Counted from the stretch's first letter, positions 10,817 through 18,626 are shown. The stretch: DNA of 64,000 nucleotides from Alloyangia pacifica (GCF_003111685.1 NZ_CP022189.1:1318001-1382000), one strand, 5' to 3'. The notes: generated by a model not told the origin, from the letters alone. A program made the numbers and translations.

Positions 10817-10840
10817 AGGCGCCCCGCGGGGCGCCTTTTT
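10817..10840 (+). terminator. Rho-independent terminator of ndk
   Basis: Perfect self-complementary stem AGGCGCCCCG/CGGGGCGCCT (10817-10836) followed by a run of five T, 28 bases after the ndk stop codon. Confidence 0.9.
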
Positions 10841-10860
10841 GCTGTCCGACCGTCTGGGCC

Positions 10861-11280
10861 TCAGGCAGCGACCTCGTTGGGTTCGGCTGAGCCTGCGCCG
10901 CCGGGCGCGTGGCGGCTTTCCAGCCAGCGTCGCAGCAACCCAGCGTTGCGGGTGTTGGCGCGATAGCCGACGTCAAAGATGTCGCCCACCAGAGGCACGA
11001 GACCCACCAGCCAGTCGACCGCGAGGTTTGCGCCCATCTGTCCGAGCAGCGGCTTGGGCGCGCCCATGGCGTGCGCCTCCTTGACGATCCAGACCGCCGG
11101 AGCGAGCGCCAGCGTGTCGCCGATGCCCGGAACAAGGCCGAACACCGCGTCCCAGCCGAAGCGGATCGGGGTGAAAGGAATGCGGTACGCCCGATCCATC
11201 CGCCGTGCCCAGCGGTCGATCTTGTCGAGCCGCTGGAAGTCGGGGTGGAGCGTGTGTTCGCGGGCGGCCATGGCGATCAC
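10861..11280 (-). CDS. DUF4112 domain-containing protein
   Basis: Small membrane-associated protein of 139 residues. The DUF4112 pattern is visible: RLDKIDRWARRMDRAYRIPFTPIRFGWDAVFGLVPGIGDT in the first half and a hydrophobic helix with WLVGLVPLVGDIFDVGYRAN at about residues 87-106. The two GLVPxxGD repeats are characteristic. Function is unknown. It starts with GTG at 11280, overlapping the stop of the upstream Pmp3 gene as GTGA, so the two are probably translated together. Confidence 0.8.
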   Translation of the reverse strand: MIAMAAREHTLHPDFQRLDKIDRWARRMDRAYRIPFTPIRFGWDAVFGLVPGIGDTLALAPAVWIVKEAHAMGAPKPLLGQMGANLAVDWLVGLVPLVGDIFDVGYRANTRNAGLLRRWLESRHAPGGAGSAEPNEVAA

Positions 11281-11456
11281 ACGTGCTGTTGTTTCGGCCC
11301 GGTGCGGGCGATGATCCAGATCGCGTGCACGATGCCGGGGATGTAGCCAAAGATCGTGAGCAGGATGTTGATCCAGAAATGCTTGCCGAGGCCGACCTGC
11401 AGGAACACGCCGAGCGGCGGCAGCAGGATGGCGAAGATGATGCGGATGAGGTCCAT
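11277..11456 (-). CDS. Pmp3/YqaE-family small membrane protein
   Basis: A 59-residue very hydrophobic protein, MDLIRIIFAILLPPLGVFLQVG to TGPKQQHV, with two transmembrane helices separated by a short loop (GLGKHFW). The LLPPLGVFLQVG motif and GYIPGIVHAIWI second helix are diagnostic of the Pmp3 proteolipid family, associated in yeast and plants with membrane potential and salt or cold stress. The short start at 11456 is chosen because the longer open frame upstream shows no similarity. Coupled to the DUF4112 gene by a 4-base overlap. Confidence 0.88.
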   Translation of the reverse strand: MDLIRIIFAILLPPLGVFLQVGLGKHFWINILLTIFGYIPGIVHAIWIIARTGPKQQHV

Positions 11457-11575
11457 GTCGGCCTTCCTTTCAGATGAAGGATGTGTTGGCAGATCAACAC
11501 GCAGACCCACGGCAAGGTTCCTGTGCCCGCACGGAGGCGCGGGCCAAGAGCTTGTTTCTGATGGGCAGAAAGGCG

Positions 11576-11926
11576 CTATTTGCGGGGGCGCCTGCTCGGG
11601 TCGATGACCCCGATCTCGTCGAGGATTTTCTCGATGCCGTCCAGCGGCGCGTTGCCCTTTCGTTCGGCAACCAGCGCGTCGAAGCGGCTGCGCAGCTCTT
11701 CCTTTTCTTTGCCGCGGGCGTCGTTCCATGGGCGCCCCTGCAGCGCCATGTGCAGCACGTAGAAGCCGATGAAATGCGGCCTCGTGCCATGGGCGAGCAG
11801 GCGGCGGTAGGTCTCGTCGGCGCCGAGCGCGCGCAGCGTCTCGGCATCCGCGATCCCGGCGCGCCGGCAGGCCGATTCCACCGCTGGCCCGAGGTTGCGG
11901 ATGCTGGAGATCGGCGTGCCGGACAC
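11576..11926 (-). CDS. TfoX C-terminal-domain protein
   Basis: Small protein (116 residues from GTG 11926; 127 from ATG 11959) made of a TfoX/Sxy C-terminal domain: SSIRNLGPAVESACRRAGIADAETLRALGADETYRRLL is the helix-hairpin-helix-like core, and IGFYVLHMALQGRPWND follows. The N-terminal TfoX domain is absent. Full-length Sxy/TfoX activates competence genes in gammaproteobacteria, but the isolated domain in alphaproteobacteria has no established role. The start overlaps or abuts the upstream aminotransferase end, so the two may be cotranscribed; neither start has a strong ribosome site. Confidence 0.75.
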   Translation of the reverse strand: MSGTPISSIRNLGPAVESACRRAGIADAETLRALGADETYRRLLAHGTRPHFIGFYVLHMALQGRPWNDARGKEKEELRSRFDALVAERKGNAPLDGIEKILDEIGVIDPSRRPRK

Positions 11927-11930
11927 GGAC

Positions 11931-13118
11931 TCAGGCTGCCTTGGCGAGCGTTGCGGCAAAGCCGGTGAGGGTCGTGAGCGCCTCGGCGAATTCTGCGTCG
12001 GGGATGGTCAGCGCGACGCGCAGGAAGCCCGCGGCGGAGGGGCCGAAGCTTTCGCCCGGCATCACCGCGATGCGGTGGGTGTCGAGCAGGGCGTCGGCAA
12101 AGGCGATGCCCGAGAGGCCGGTCGCGCGGATGTCGAGGAAGAGATACATGGCGCCGCCAGAGGGCACGAGGCCGACGACGCTCTGCCGGGAGAGGATCTG
12201 CTGCGCCAGCGCGCGGCGGCGGCGGAAGGGCTGGGCGACGCGCGGCTCGAGCTTGGCGTCGGCAGTCAGGGCGTAGAGCGCGGCGTCCTGGATGTAGCCG
12301 GGCACCCCGTAGGTGGTGTTTGTCGCCAGATCGATCAGCGCTGCGATGGCGGGCTCGGGGGCGATGAGCCAGCCGATGCGGCTCCCCGTCATCGCGTGGC
12401 TTTTCGACAGCGAGCCGATGACCATGGTGCGCTCGGCCATGCCGGGCAGGGCGCGGGGGCTGAGATGTTCGCCCTCCCAGATCTGCGTGTCGTAGACTTC
12501 GTCCGAGATCAGCCAGAGATCTTCGTCGCGGGTGACTTCGGCGAGGCTCTCGAGCACCGCGCGGGGGTAGACGGCACCGGTGGGATTGCTCGGCGAGTTG
12601 ACCAGCAGTGCCGAGGCACCGGTCTCGCGCGCCTTGCGGCGCACCTCGCCCGCATCCGGGAAGAAACTGTGCTCGGGGCGCGTGGCGATGGTGTGCGGCA
12701 CGGCGCCAGCGGCGCGGAGGGTGCCGGGGTAGGTGACGTAATGCGGCTCGATCATCAACGCGGCGTCGCCGGGATTGCAGGCGGCCATATGCGCGGCAAA
12801 GAGCGCCGATTGGCCGCCGGGGGTGACCAGAACATTGTCCCGCGTGGTGGCGACGCCGGTGCGCGCGGTGACGCGGGCGGCGATGGCGTCACGCAGGGCC
12901 GGGATGCCGGGCACCACGGCATAGCCGGTGTGGCCGGCGGTGGCGGCGCGGTGCATCTCGGCCAAGATCGACGGGTCGGTGCGCTCGTCGGGCTCGCCGA
13001 TGGTCAGCTCGGTGACCCGAACTCCGGAAGCACGCAGGGCGCGGGCCTTGTAGAAAATCTCCCATCCGTCGCCGCCCCCGGCGTTGAGTGAGGTGATGCG
13101 ACGGGAGAGAGAAGGCAT
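11931..13118 (-). CDS. Pyridoxal-phosphate-dependent class I/II aminotransferase
   Basis: Fold-type I PLP enzyme of 395 residues. Family marks are VTPGGQSALFAAHMAA (cofactor phosphate region, about 98-113), LLVNSPSNPTGAVY (about 170-183), WLISDEVYDTQIWEG (about 203-217) and GSLSKSHAMTGSRIGW, which contains the Schiff-base Lys (about residue 240). The substrate cannot be named from sequence; aspartate/aromatic-type aminotransferases are the closest class. It is the first gene of a minus-strand group with the TfoX-C gene and is divergent from the GTA cluster, so the 331-base gap holds promoters for both. Confidence 0.85.
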   Translation of the reverse strand: MPSLSRRITSLNAGGGDGWEIFYKARALRASGVRVTELTIGEPDERTDPSILAEMHRAATAGHTGYAVVPGIPALRDAIAARVTARTGVATTRDNVLVTPGGQSALFAAHMAACNPGDAALMIEPHYVTYPGTLRAAGAVPHTIATRPEHSFFPDAGEVRRKARETGASALLVNSPSNPTGAVYPRAVLESLAEVTRDEDLWLISDEVYDTQIWEGEHLSPRALPGMAERTMVIGSLSKSHAMTGSRIGWLIAPEPAIAALIDLATNTTYGVPGYIQDAALYALTADAKLEPRVAQPFRRRRALAQQILSRQSVVGLVPSGGAMYLFLDIRATGLSGIAFADALLDTHRIAVMPGESFGPSAAGFLRVALTIPDAEFAEALTTLTGFAATLAKAA

Positions 13119-13232
13119 GGCGGGCTCCGCGAACTCGAATATCGGACCGTTGTGCCAGAGCGCGAAAGGGGCGGCAAGAGAGGCCGGGCGCGGCGCCGGG
13201 CGCGCGCTGTGTTCATGGTGTATTGTTTATTG

Positions 13233-13247
13233 TTAACAGTTGTTTAG
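13233..13247. promoter_or_regulatory. CtrA-like box upstream of the GTA cluster
   Basis: TTAA (13233-13236), seven bases, TTAG (13244-13247): one mismatch to the TTAA-N7-TTAA consensus of the cell-cycle regulator CtrA. It lies about 60 bases upstream of the possible GTA transcription start. In R. capsulatus CtrA is needed for GTA expression, mainly through the activator GafA, so direct binding here is only a possibility. Confidence 0.4.
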
Positions 13248-13271
13248 GATATGCCGCGCGGCCTGGTCATC

Positions 13272-13300
13272 TTGACTTTTCGGACGCTCTTTGGTAGCGT
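13272..13300 (+). promoter_or_regulatory. Possible GTA promoter
   Basis: TTGACT at 13272-13277 and TAGCGT at 13295-13300 are separated by 17 bases. The -35 element is good and the -10 element poor, as expected for an activator-dependent promoter. The start would fall near 13307. Confidence 0.3.
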
Positions 13301-13327
13301 TCGTGCATGCTGGACGAAATGGGCAGG

Positions 13328-13359
13328 CGGCCCCGGGGTGACCCCGGTGGCCGTTTTTT
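13328..13359 (+). terminator. Intrinsic terminator inside the GTA leader (candidate attenuator)
   Basis: Stem CGGCC-CCGGGG / CCCCGG-T-GGCCG (13328-13353, nearly perfect) followed immediately by TTTTTT (13354-13359). It is on the coding strand of the GTA genes, about 90 bases before g1 and about 20 bases after the possible transcription start. It therefore cannot serve the minus-strand aminotransferase gene, which lies outside it. Confidence 0.75.
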
Positions 13360-13449
13360 CGTTTGGCGGCAGGGTGCCACGACCCCGGCAAAGACCGGCG
13401 CGAGCCCCCTGCGAGGCATGACACCTACAGGCAAGAAAGGTATCGAGCG

Positions 13450-13791
13450 ATGATCCTCATCCATCTCGAAGAAGAACTCTCCCGTCTCGAAGAGGAACGG
13501 GAGCAGCTGGCCGACATGCTGCGGCATCTCGGAAGCGACATGCGGCGCCTGCGCGACCGCTTCGACGAAGACGGCACCTTGGACAAACCGGAGACCAGCA
13601 AGGCCGCGGCGGATCTGCGCTATTGGCTGAAGGTCGCCCATGAAACGGAGGCTCAGATCAGGAATGTCAGACGCAAGCAGAAGGGAATTGCCGGAGACTG
13701 GGCGCTCGATCTCGAGCGCGCAAGGGTTGAAATCGGCTGCCGCATGGCTCGCCTCCGCCGGTGCTGCGGTGCAGGAGAGTTTCCTCAGTGA
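13450..13791 (+). CDS. GTA g1: small terminase subunit (TerS-like)
   Basis: First gene of the gene transfer agent cluster. The 113-residue product is highly charged and predicted coiled coil (LEEELSRLEEEREQLADMLRHLGSDMRRLRDRF). R. capsulatus gp1 is the GTA small terminase and lacks the DNA-binding domain of phage TerS, in line with packaging of random host DNA; the assignment here rests on position, size and coiled-coil character. GAAAGG lies nine bases before the ATG. Its 3' end overlaps g2 by more than 120 bases in another frame, the same dense arrangement as other GTA clusters. Confidence 0.82.
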   Translation: MILIHLEEELSRLEEEREQLADMLRHLGSDMRRLRDRFDEDGTLDKPETSKAAADLRYWLKVAHETEAQIRNVRRKQKGIAGDWALDLERARVEIGCRMARLRRCCGAGEFPQ

Positions 13792-15073
13792 CCTTTCCGA
13801 GGGGGAGCGCCTGGCGCTCCCCTTTCTGTTCGAGTTCTGGGCGCTCGAGCACCAGTTGCCGCCGGCGGGGGACTGGCGCAGCTGGGTGATCCTGGGCGGG
13901 CGTGGCGCGGGCAAGACACGGGCTGGCGCGGAATGGGTGCGCGCGTCGGTGGAGGGCGCGCTGCCGCTCTCGCCGGGGCGCTGCCGCCGGGTGGCGCTGG
14001 TCGGCGAAACCCTGGACCAGGCGCGCGAGGTGATGGTGTTCGGCGACTCGGGGCTGCTCGCCTGCTCGCCCCCCGACCGGCGGCCGGACTGGAGCGCCAC
14101 GCGGCGCTGCCTCACCTGGCCCAACGGCGCCGAGGCGATGGTCTTTTCCGCCCATGACCCCGAGGCGCTGCGCGGGCCTCAGTTCGATGGTGCCTGGGCC
14201 GATGAGCTCGGCAAGTGGCGCAAGGCGCGCGAGACCTGGGACATGCTGCAGTTCGCGCTGCGGCTGGGCGAGCATCCGCAGGTCTGCGTGACCACCACGC
14301 CGCGCAACATTGGCGTCCTGAAGGAGCTGCTGGATCTGCCAAGCACGGCGGTGACCCGCGCGCCGACCGAGGCAAACCGGGCCAACCTCGCGGCCAGCTT
14401 CCTCGATGAGGTGCGGGCACGCTACGGCGCGTCCCGGCTGGCACGGCAGGAGCTCGACGGTGAAATGGTCTGCGACGTCGACGGTGCGCTCTGGACGCAA
14501 GAGATGCTGGAGCGCGCGCGGTTGCGGGCGGCACCGGAGCGGCTCGATCGCATCGTTGTCGCCCTGGATCCGCCTGCGGGCGATGGCGCGGGCTCGGACG
14601 CCTGCGGGATCGTCGTCTGCGGCGTGAGCTGCGAGGGGCCGCCGCAGGGCTGGCAGGGGGTGGTGCTCGAGGACGCCTCGGTCCAGGGACTGGGGCCGAG
14701 CGGCTGGGCACACGCCGCCGTCGACGCCTTCGAGCGCTGGCAGGCCGACCGCATCGTCGCCGAGGTCAACCAGGGCGGCGCCATGGTGGAGGCGGTGCTG
14801 CGACAGGTGGCGCCGTCGGTGCCGCTGCGAAGGGTCAGTGCCACACGCGGCAAGGTGCTGCGCGCCGAGCCGGTGGCGGCGCTCTATGAGCAGGGGCGCA
14901 TCGCCCATGCCCGGCGTTTCGATCTACTCGAGGAACAAATGGGGCTGATGACCTCCTCTGGCTTCCAGGGTCAGGGCTCTCCGGACCGGGTGGATGCGCT
15001 TGTCTGGGCGCTCACCGAGCTGATCACCGCGCCCGCCGAGGGCTGGCGACGGCCCCGGGTTCGAGTTCTGTGA
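13664..15073 (+). CDS. GTA g2: large terminase subunit (TerL), DNA-packaging motor
   Basis: ATPase-nuclease that threads DNA into GTA heads by headful packaging. The product is about 469 residues. ATPase domain: Walker A GGRGAGKT preceded by WVILG (about residues 70-82), adenine-binding and Walker B region (AVVFSAHDPEALRGPQFDGAWADELGKW segment near 150-180). C-terminal RNase H-like nuclease begins RIVVALDPPAGDGAGSDACG (about 300-318), with later acidic residues near AEVNQGG. Start choice between ATG 13664 and ATG 13640 is open; both lie inside g1. Frame is intact, so the motor should be functional. Confidence 0.93.
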   Translation: MSDASRRELPETGRSISSAQGLKSAAAWLASAGAAVQESFLSDLSEGERLALPFLFEFWALEHQLPPAGDWRSWVILGGRGAGKTRAGAEWVRASVEGALPLSPGRCRRVALVGETLDQAREVMVFGDSGLLACSPPDRRPDWSATRRCLTWPNGAEAMVFSAHDPEALRGPQFDGAWADELGKWRKARETWDMLQFALRLGEHPQVCVTTTPRNIGVLKELLDLPSTAVTRAPTEANRANLAASFLDEVRARYGASRLARQELDGEMVCDVDGALWTQEMLERARLRAAPERLDRIVVALDPPAGDGAGSDACGIVVCGVSCEGPPQGWQGVVLEDASVQGLGPSGWAHAAVDAFERWQADRIVAEVNQGGAMVEAVLRQVAPSVPLRRVSATRGKVLRAEPVAALYEQGRIAHARRFDLLEEQMGLMTSSGFQGQGSPDRVDALVWALTELITAPAEGWRRPRVRVL

Positions 15074-15346
15074 ACATGGAAAAGGGGGGCGTTGCCCCCC
15101 ACATCGGCCCCCCTTGGCCTGCGGCCTCACCCCTGGCGTCTTTCGCAAGAGAAGAAGCGGCGTGGGCCGTGGTGCCATCTTCACTTTGCAAATTCGCATG
15201 GCGCGGCGGCGGAAGGTGCGGTCGCGGCCGTTGCTCGGGCAGCGCGCGGCGCGGGAGGGCTTGGTTAACGGATGCTGCGTAGCTTGGTCTTCAACGCGAA
15301 CCGGGGCCGTGAAGGTCTCGGGCCGGAGACCAGCAAGGAGCGGCAC
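15074..15346 (+). other. 273-base gap between GTA terminase and portal genes
   Basis: Unusually long for this packed cluster, where most neighbours overlap or lie within 30 bases. Just after the terL stop is a hairpin GGGGGGC-GTT-GCCCCCC (15083-15099) without a T run. Open frames cross the gap but have no ribosome site or recognisable similarity. The portal gene has its own strong AAGGAG. Confidence 0.55.
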
Positions 15347-16537
15347 ATGGGGTTCGACTTTCTGCGGCGGGGACGCGGAGCGGCAGCTCGGCCGGAGACC
15401 AAGGCCTCGGCGGCGGGCCGGCTCATCGCGGTGCAGGCCTCGGGACGCGTGGCCTGGTCGCCACGGGACACGGGCTCGCTCACCCGGCAGGGGTTCACCG
15501 GAAACCCGGTGGGGTTCCGCGCGGTGAAGCTGATCTCGGAGGCCGCCGCGGCGCTGCCGCTGGTGCTGCAGGATGCCGAGATGCGCTATAGTGCCCATCC
15601 CATCCTGCGCCGCATCGCTGCGCCGAACCCGGTGCAGGGCAAGGCGGAACTGCTTGAGTCCCTCTACGGTCAATTGCTGCTGTCGGGGGATGGCTATCTC
15701 GAAGCGGTTGGCAGCGGCGCCGGGCTGCCGTCCGAGCTGCACGTGCTGCGCTCGGAGCGGATGCGGCTGGTGCCGGGGGCGGATGGCTGGCCCATCGCCT
15801 ATGAGTACCAAGTGGACGGGCGGGCACATCGCTTCGATGTCGGCGAGAGCCCTGCACCGATCTGCCATATCAAGAGCTTCCATCCTCAAGACGACCACTA
15901 CGGGCTCTCGCCGTTGCAGCCTGCGGCGCAGGCGCTGGATGTGCACAACAGCGCCTCGCGCTGGTCGAAGGGGCTTTTGGACAATGCCGCACGTCCGTCG
16001 GGGGCCATCGTTTGGACCGGTGGCGACGGCCAGGGCTCTATGGCACAGGACCAGTACGAGCGGCTGGTTTCCGAGATGGAGAGCCAGCACCAGGGGGCGC
16101 AAAACGCCGGGCGGCCGATGCTGCTGGAGGGCGGGCTCGACTGGAAGCCCATGGGGTTCTCGCCCTCGGACATGGAGTTCCAGCAGACCAAGGAGGCCGC
16201 GGCACGCGAGATCGCCATCGCCTTCGGGGTGCCGCCGATGCTGCTGGGGATCCCCGGGGATGCGACCTATGCGAATTACCAGGAGGCCAACCGCGCCTTC
16301 TATCGGCTGACCGTGCTGCCGTTGGCGCAGCGGGTGAGCGCGGCGCTGGGCAGGTGGCTCGCGGGGTTCACCGGCGAGGAGGTGGCGCTCAAGCCCGACC
16401 TCGACCAAGTGCCGGCGCTCTCCGCCGAACGCGAGACGCAGTGGCGGCGTGTGTCCGAGGCGGCCTTTCTGACCGTGCCGGAAAAGCGGCGCATGCTGGG
16501 GCTGCCGCCGCTGTCCGAGGAGGACGAGGGTGACTGA
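15347..16537 (+). CDS. GTA g3: phage portal protein (HK97 family)
   Basis: Dodecameric ring at one capsid vertex through which DNA enters and leaves. The 396-residue product has the HK97-type portal pattern: GFRAVKLISEAAAALPLVL (about 60-78), the YGQLLLSGDGYLEAV region, IKSFHPQDDHYGLSPLQPA, the stem helix region and MLLGIPGDATYANYQEANRAFYRLTVLPL (about 300-328). Start MGFDFLRRG at 15347 is fixed by AAGGAG six bases upstream; longer frames lack this. Its stop overlaps the g3.5 start by eight bases. Confidence 0.94.
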   Translation: MGFDFLRRGRGAAARPETKASAAGRLIAVQASGRVAWSPRDTGSLTRQGFTGNPVGFRAVKLISEAAAALPLVLQDAEMRYSAHPILRRIAAPNPVQGKAELLESLYGQLLLSGDGYLEAVGSGAGLPSELHVLRSERMRLVPGADGWPIAYEYQVDGRAHRFDVGESPAPICHIKSFHPQDDHYGLSPLQPAAQALDVHNSASRWSKGLLDNAARPSGAIVWTGGDGQGSMAQDQYERLVSEMESQHQGAQNAGRPMLLEGGLDWKPMGFSPSDMEFQQTKEAAAREIAIAFGVPPMLLGIPGDATYANYQEANRAFYRLTVLPLAQRVSAALGRWLAGFTGEEVALKPDLDQVPALSAERETQWRRVSEAAFLTVPEKRRMLGLPPLSEEDEGD

Positions 16538-16754
16538 GCGGGCGCCCTACGAGCTTTTCGCCTGTGCCCCGGGGTTGCGGCTCGAGGCGCACGAGCGGCT
16601 GAGCGCGTTGCAGATTGCCGCGCTCGAGGATCGCTTGGCGCGGCTGGAACTGGTGTTGGAACGTCTGGAGAAACGGCTCTGGCTGGCGGTCTATGGCGTG
16701 GCAGCGGGGCTGCTGGCGCAGGCGCTGCAGGGGCTGAGTGTCATGGCGCCCTGA
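16530..16754 (+). CDS. GTA g3.5: small head-formation protein
   Basis: A 74-residue protein starting inside the end of the portal gene. It has a charged helical middle (LSALQIAALEDRLARLELVLERLEKRL, predicted coiled coil) and a hydrophobic C-terminal helix (LAVYGVAAGLLAQALQGL). Position and length match g3.5 of the R. capsulatus GTA, where the gene is conserved and linked to head formation; its molecular role is not well defined. No other family is recognisable. Confidence 0.75.
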   Translation: MTERAPYELFACAPGLRLEAHERLSALQIAALEDRLARLELVLERLEKRLWLAVYGVAAGLLAQALQGLSVMAP

Positions 16755-16781
16755 GGGGTGGAGCAGGGAAGGGAGCGTTGC

Positions 16782-17336
16782 ATGGAACTGGAACACAAGT
16801 TCTGCCAGCCCGGTGGGGAGAGTGCCCCGGGGATCATCCTCTCGGACGGGCTGCGGATCGAGGGCTATGCCTCGCTGTTTGGCACGCCCGACCAGGGAGG
16901 AGATATCGTTGCACCCGGTGCCTATGCGGCATCGCTGCAGCGGCTGGCGTCCGAAGGACGCGCGGTGCGGATGCTCTGGCAGCACGACCCGGCGCAGCCG
17001 ATCGGCCTTTGGGAGGAGGTGCGCGAGGACGGGCGCGGGCTCTACGTGAAGGGCAGATTGCTGGAGGCGGTCGAGAAAAGCCGGGAAGCGGCGGCGCTGA
17101 TTGCGGCCGGGGCCATCGACGGGCTGTCCATCGGCTATCGCACCGTCACGGCGGTAAAGGATCGACAGGGGCGCAGGCTCCTCAGGGAATTGGAGCTCTG
17201 GGAGGTGTCGCTTGTCACCTTCCCGATGCTGCCAAGTGCGCGGGTCGCGGCAAAGGGGGAGACCTCGAGCGCCGAGACGCTGCGCGATCTGGCGCTGGCG
17301 CTCGACGCCGCGCGCCGTGACCTGGCGGGCGACTGA
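16782..17336 (+). CDS. GTA g4: HK97-type prohead protease
   Basis: Serine protease of the U35 type that trims the capsid protein during head maturation. The 184-residue product shows the core IEGYASLFGTPDQGGDIVAPGAY (about 23-45), MLWQHDPAQPIGLWEEV with the catalytic His (about 66-82), and the AAGAIDGLSIGYRT block with the catalytic Ser (about 108-121). The ATG at 16782 follows GGGAG. It sits directly before the capsid gene, the universal order for this pair. Confidence 0.93.
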   Translation: MELEHKFCQPGGESAPGIILSDGLRIEGYASLFGTPDQGGDIVAPGAYAASLQRLASEGRAVRMLWQHDPAQPIGLWEEVREDGRGLYVKGRLLEAVEKSREAAALIAAGAIDGLSIGYRTVTAVKDRQGRRLLRELELWEVSLVTFPMLPSARVAAKGETSSAETLRDLALALDAARRDLAGD

Positions 17337-17363
17337 CGCGCGCCACAACAGGGGACCGAGCTG

Positions 17364-18548
17364 ATGAGCAAACCCGAGAACCGTTCTCGGACCGGGGAAG
17401 ATCTGTCCCCGGTCGCCCGGATCGGCGCCGCGATGGCGGGGCTGACGGCAGACATCAAGGCCATGCGGGCCGACCTTCACGCGAAACTCGACAACCATGA
17501 AGAGCGACTGACCATGCTGGACACCAAGACTTCGCTTGCCGCGGCACGCCCGGCGCTGGGCACCATGGCGGACGGCGGGCTGCCGCACCGCAAGGCCTTT
17601 GGCGCCTACCTGCGCAGCGGTGATGACGATGGGCTGCGCGGGCTCGTGCTGGAGGGCAAGGCGCTCTCCACCGCTGTCGCCGCCGATGGCGGCTACCTTG
17701 TCGATCCGGTGACCTCGGAGACGGTGAAATCCGTGCTCGAGAGTGCCGCGTCGATCCGCGCAATTGCCGCCGTGGTGACGGTCGAGGCGTCGTCTTTCGA
17801 CGTTCTGGTCGATCAGGGCGACACCGGCGCGGGCTGGTCCGACGAGGTCAACGATCCGGGTGAAAGCGAAACGCCCACCATCGACCGCATCCAGATCAAG
17901 CTGCACGAGCTTTCGGCCATGCCAAAGGCTTCGCAGCGGCTGCTCGACGATGTGGCCTTCGATCTCGAGGCTTGGCTGGCGGGGCGTATCGCTGACCGTT
18001 TTGCCCGCGCCGAGGCTGCGGCCTTTATCACCGGAGACGGCATCGACAAGCCCATGGGGATCCTGTCCCACGACATGGTCGACAACGAGATCTGGGAGTG
18101 GGGCAATATTGGCTACGTGCCCTCGGGCGTGGCCGGGGCGATCGGCGACGGCGATGCGATCATCGATCTCGTCTACGCGCTGGGCGCCGAGTACCGGGCC
18201 AAGGGCGCCTTCGTGATGAACTCCAAGACGGCCGGTGCACTGCGCAAGCTCAAGGATGCCGACGGGCGGCACCTGTGGTCGGACGGGCTGGCGGCGGGCC
18301 AGCCGGCGCGGCTGATGGGCTACCCGGTGCTGATCGCCGAGGACATGCCGGACATCGCCGCCGACAGCACGCCCATCGCCTTTGGCGATTTCGGCGCGGG
18401 CTACACGATCGCTGAACGCCCGGACCTGCGCGTGCTGCGCGATCCCTACAGCGCCAAACCGCACGTGCTGTTCTACGCCACCAAGCGCGTCGGCGGCGAC
18501 ATCAGCGATTTCGCGGCGATCAAGCTGCTGCGCTGCGCGACGAGCTGA
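17364..18548 (+). CDS. GTA g5: major capsid protein (HK97 fold)
   Basis: Structural subunit of the small GTA head; 394 residues. Residues about 1-100 include a predicted coiled-coil scaffold-like delta region (LTADIKAMRADLHAKLDNHEERL) that the prohead protease would remove. The mature part begins around KALSTAVAADGGYLVDPVTS (about 92-111), and shows the HK97 markers LVDQGDTGAGW, SAMPKASQRLLDDVAFDLEAWL and FGDFGAGYTIAERPDLRVLRD. Reading frame intact and codon use like the host genes, as expected for a long-domesticated element. Confidence 0.96.
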   Translation: MSKPENRSRTGEDLSPVARIGAAMAGLTADIKAMRADLHAKLDNHEERLTMLDTKTSLAAARPALGTMADGGLPHRKAFGAYLRSGDDDGLRGLVLEGKALSTAVAADGGYLVDPVTSETVKSVLESAASIRAIAAVVTVEASSFDVLVDQGDTGAGWSDEVNDPGESETPTIDRIQIKLHELSAMPKASQRLLDDVAFDLEAWLAGRIADRFARAEAAAFITGDGIDKPMGILSHDMVDNEIWEWGNIGYVPSGVAGAIGDGDAIIDLVYALGAEYRAKGAFVMNSKTAGALRKLKDADGRHLWSDGLAAGQPARLMGYPVLIAEDMPDIAADSTPIAFGDFGAGYTIAERPDLRVLRDPYSAKPHVLFYATKRVGGDISDFAAIKLLRCATS

Positions 18549-18626
18549 ACGGGCTGAGGGCGGCGGCGGCCCGCCGCTCTCATGCCCAGCGGGCACAGGT
18601 ACGGCAGGGACAAGCGGAGAGTCCTG

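Larger units (their letters stand above)
13119..13449. other. Divergent aminotransferase / GTA upstream region
   Basis: This gap contains, from left to right, an AT-rich patch (about 13210-13250) with a CtrA-like box, a weak promoter-like pair (TTGACT 13272-13277, 17-base spacer, TAGCGT 13295-13300), a strong intrinsic terminator (13328-13359) and the g1 ribosome site (GAAAGG, 13435-13440). A 48-codon frame runs from ATG 13307 to a TGA at 13451-13453 that overlaps the g1 ATG; it has no ribosome site. Confidence 0.6.

Noticed and set aside
15070..15282. 70-codon frame between terL and portal
   Set aside because: No ribosome site, no similarity, and composition like random GC-rich DNA. The gap itself is reported as unexplained.
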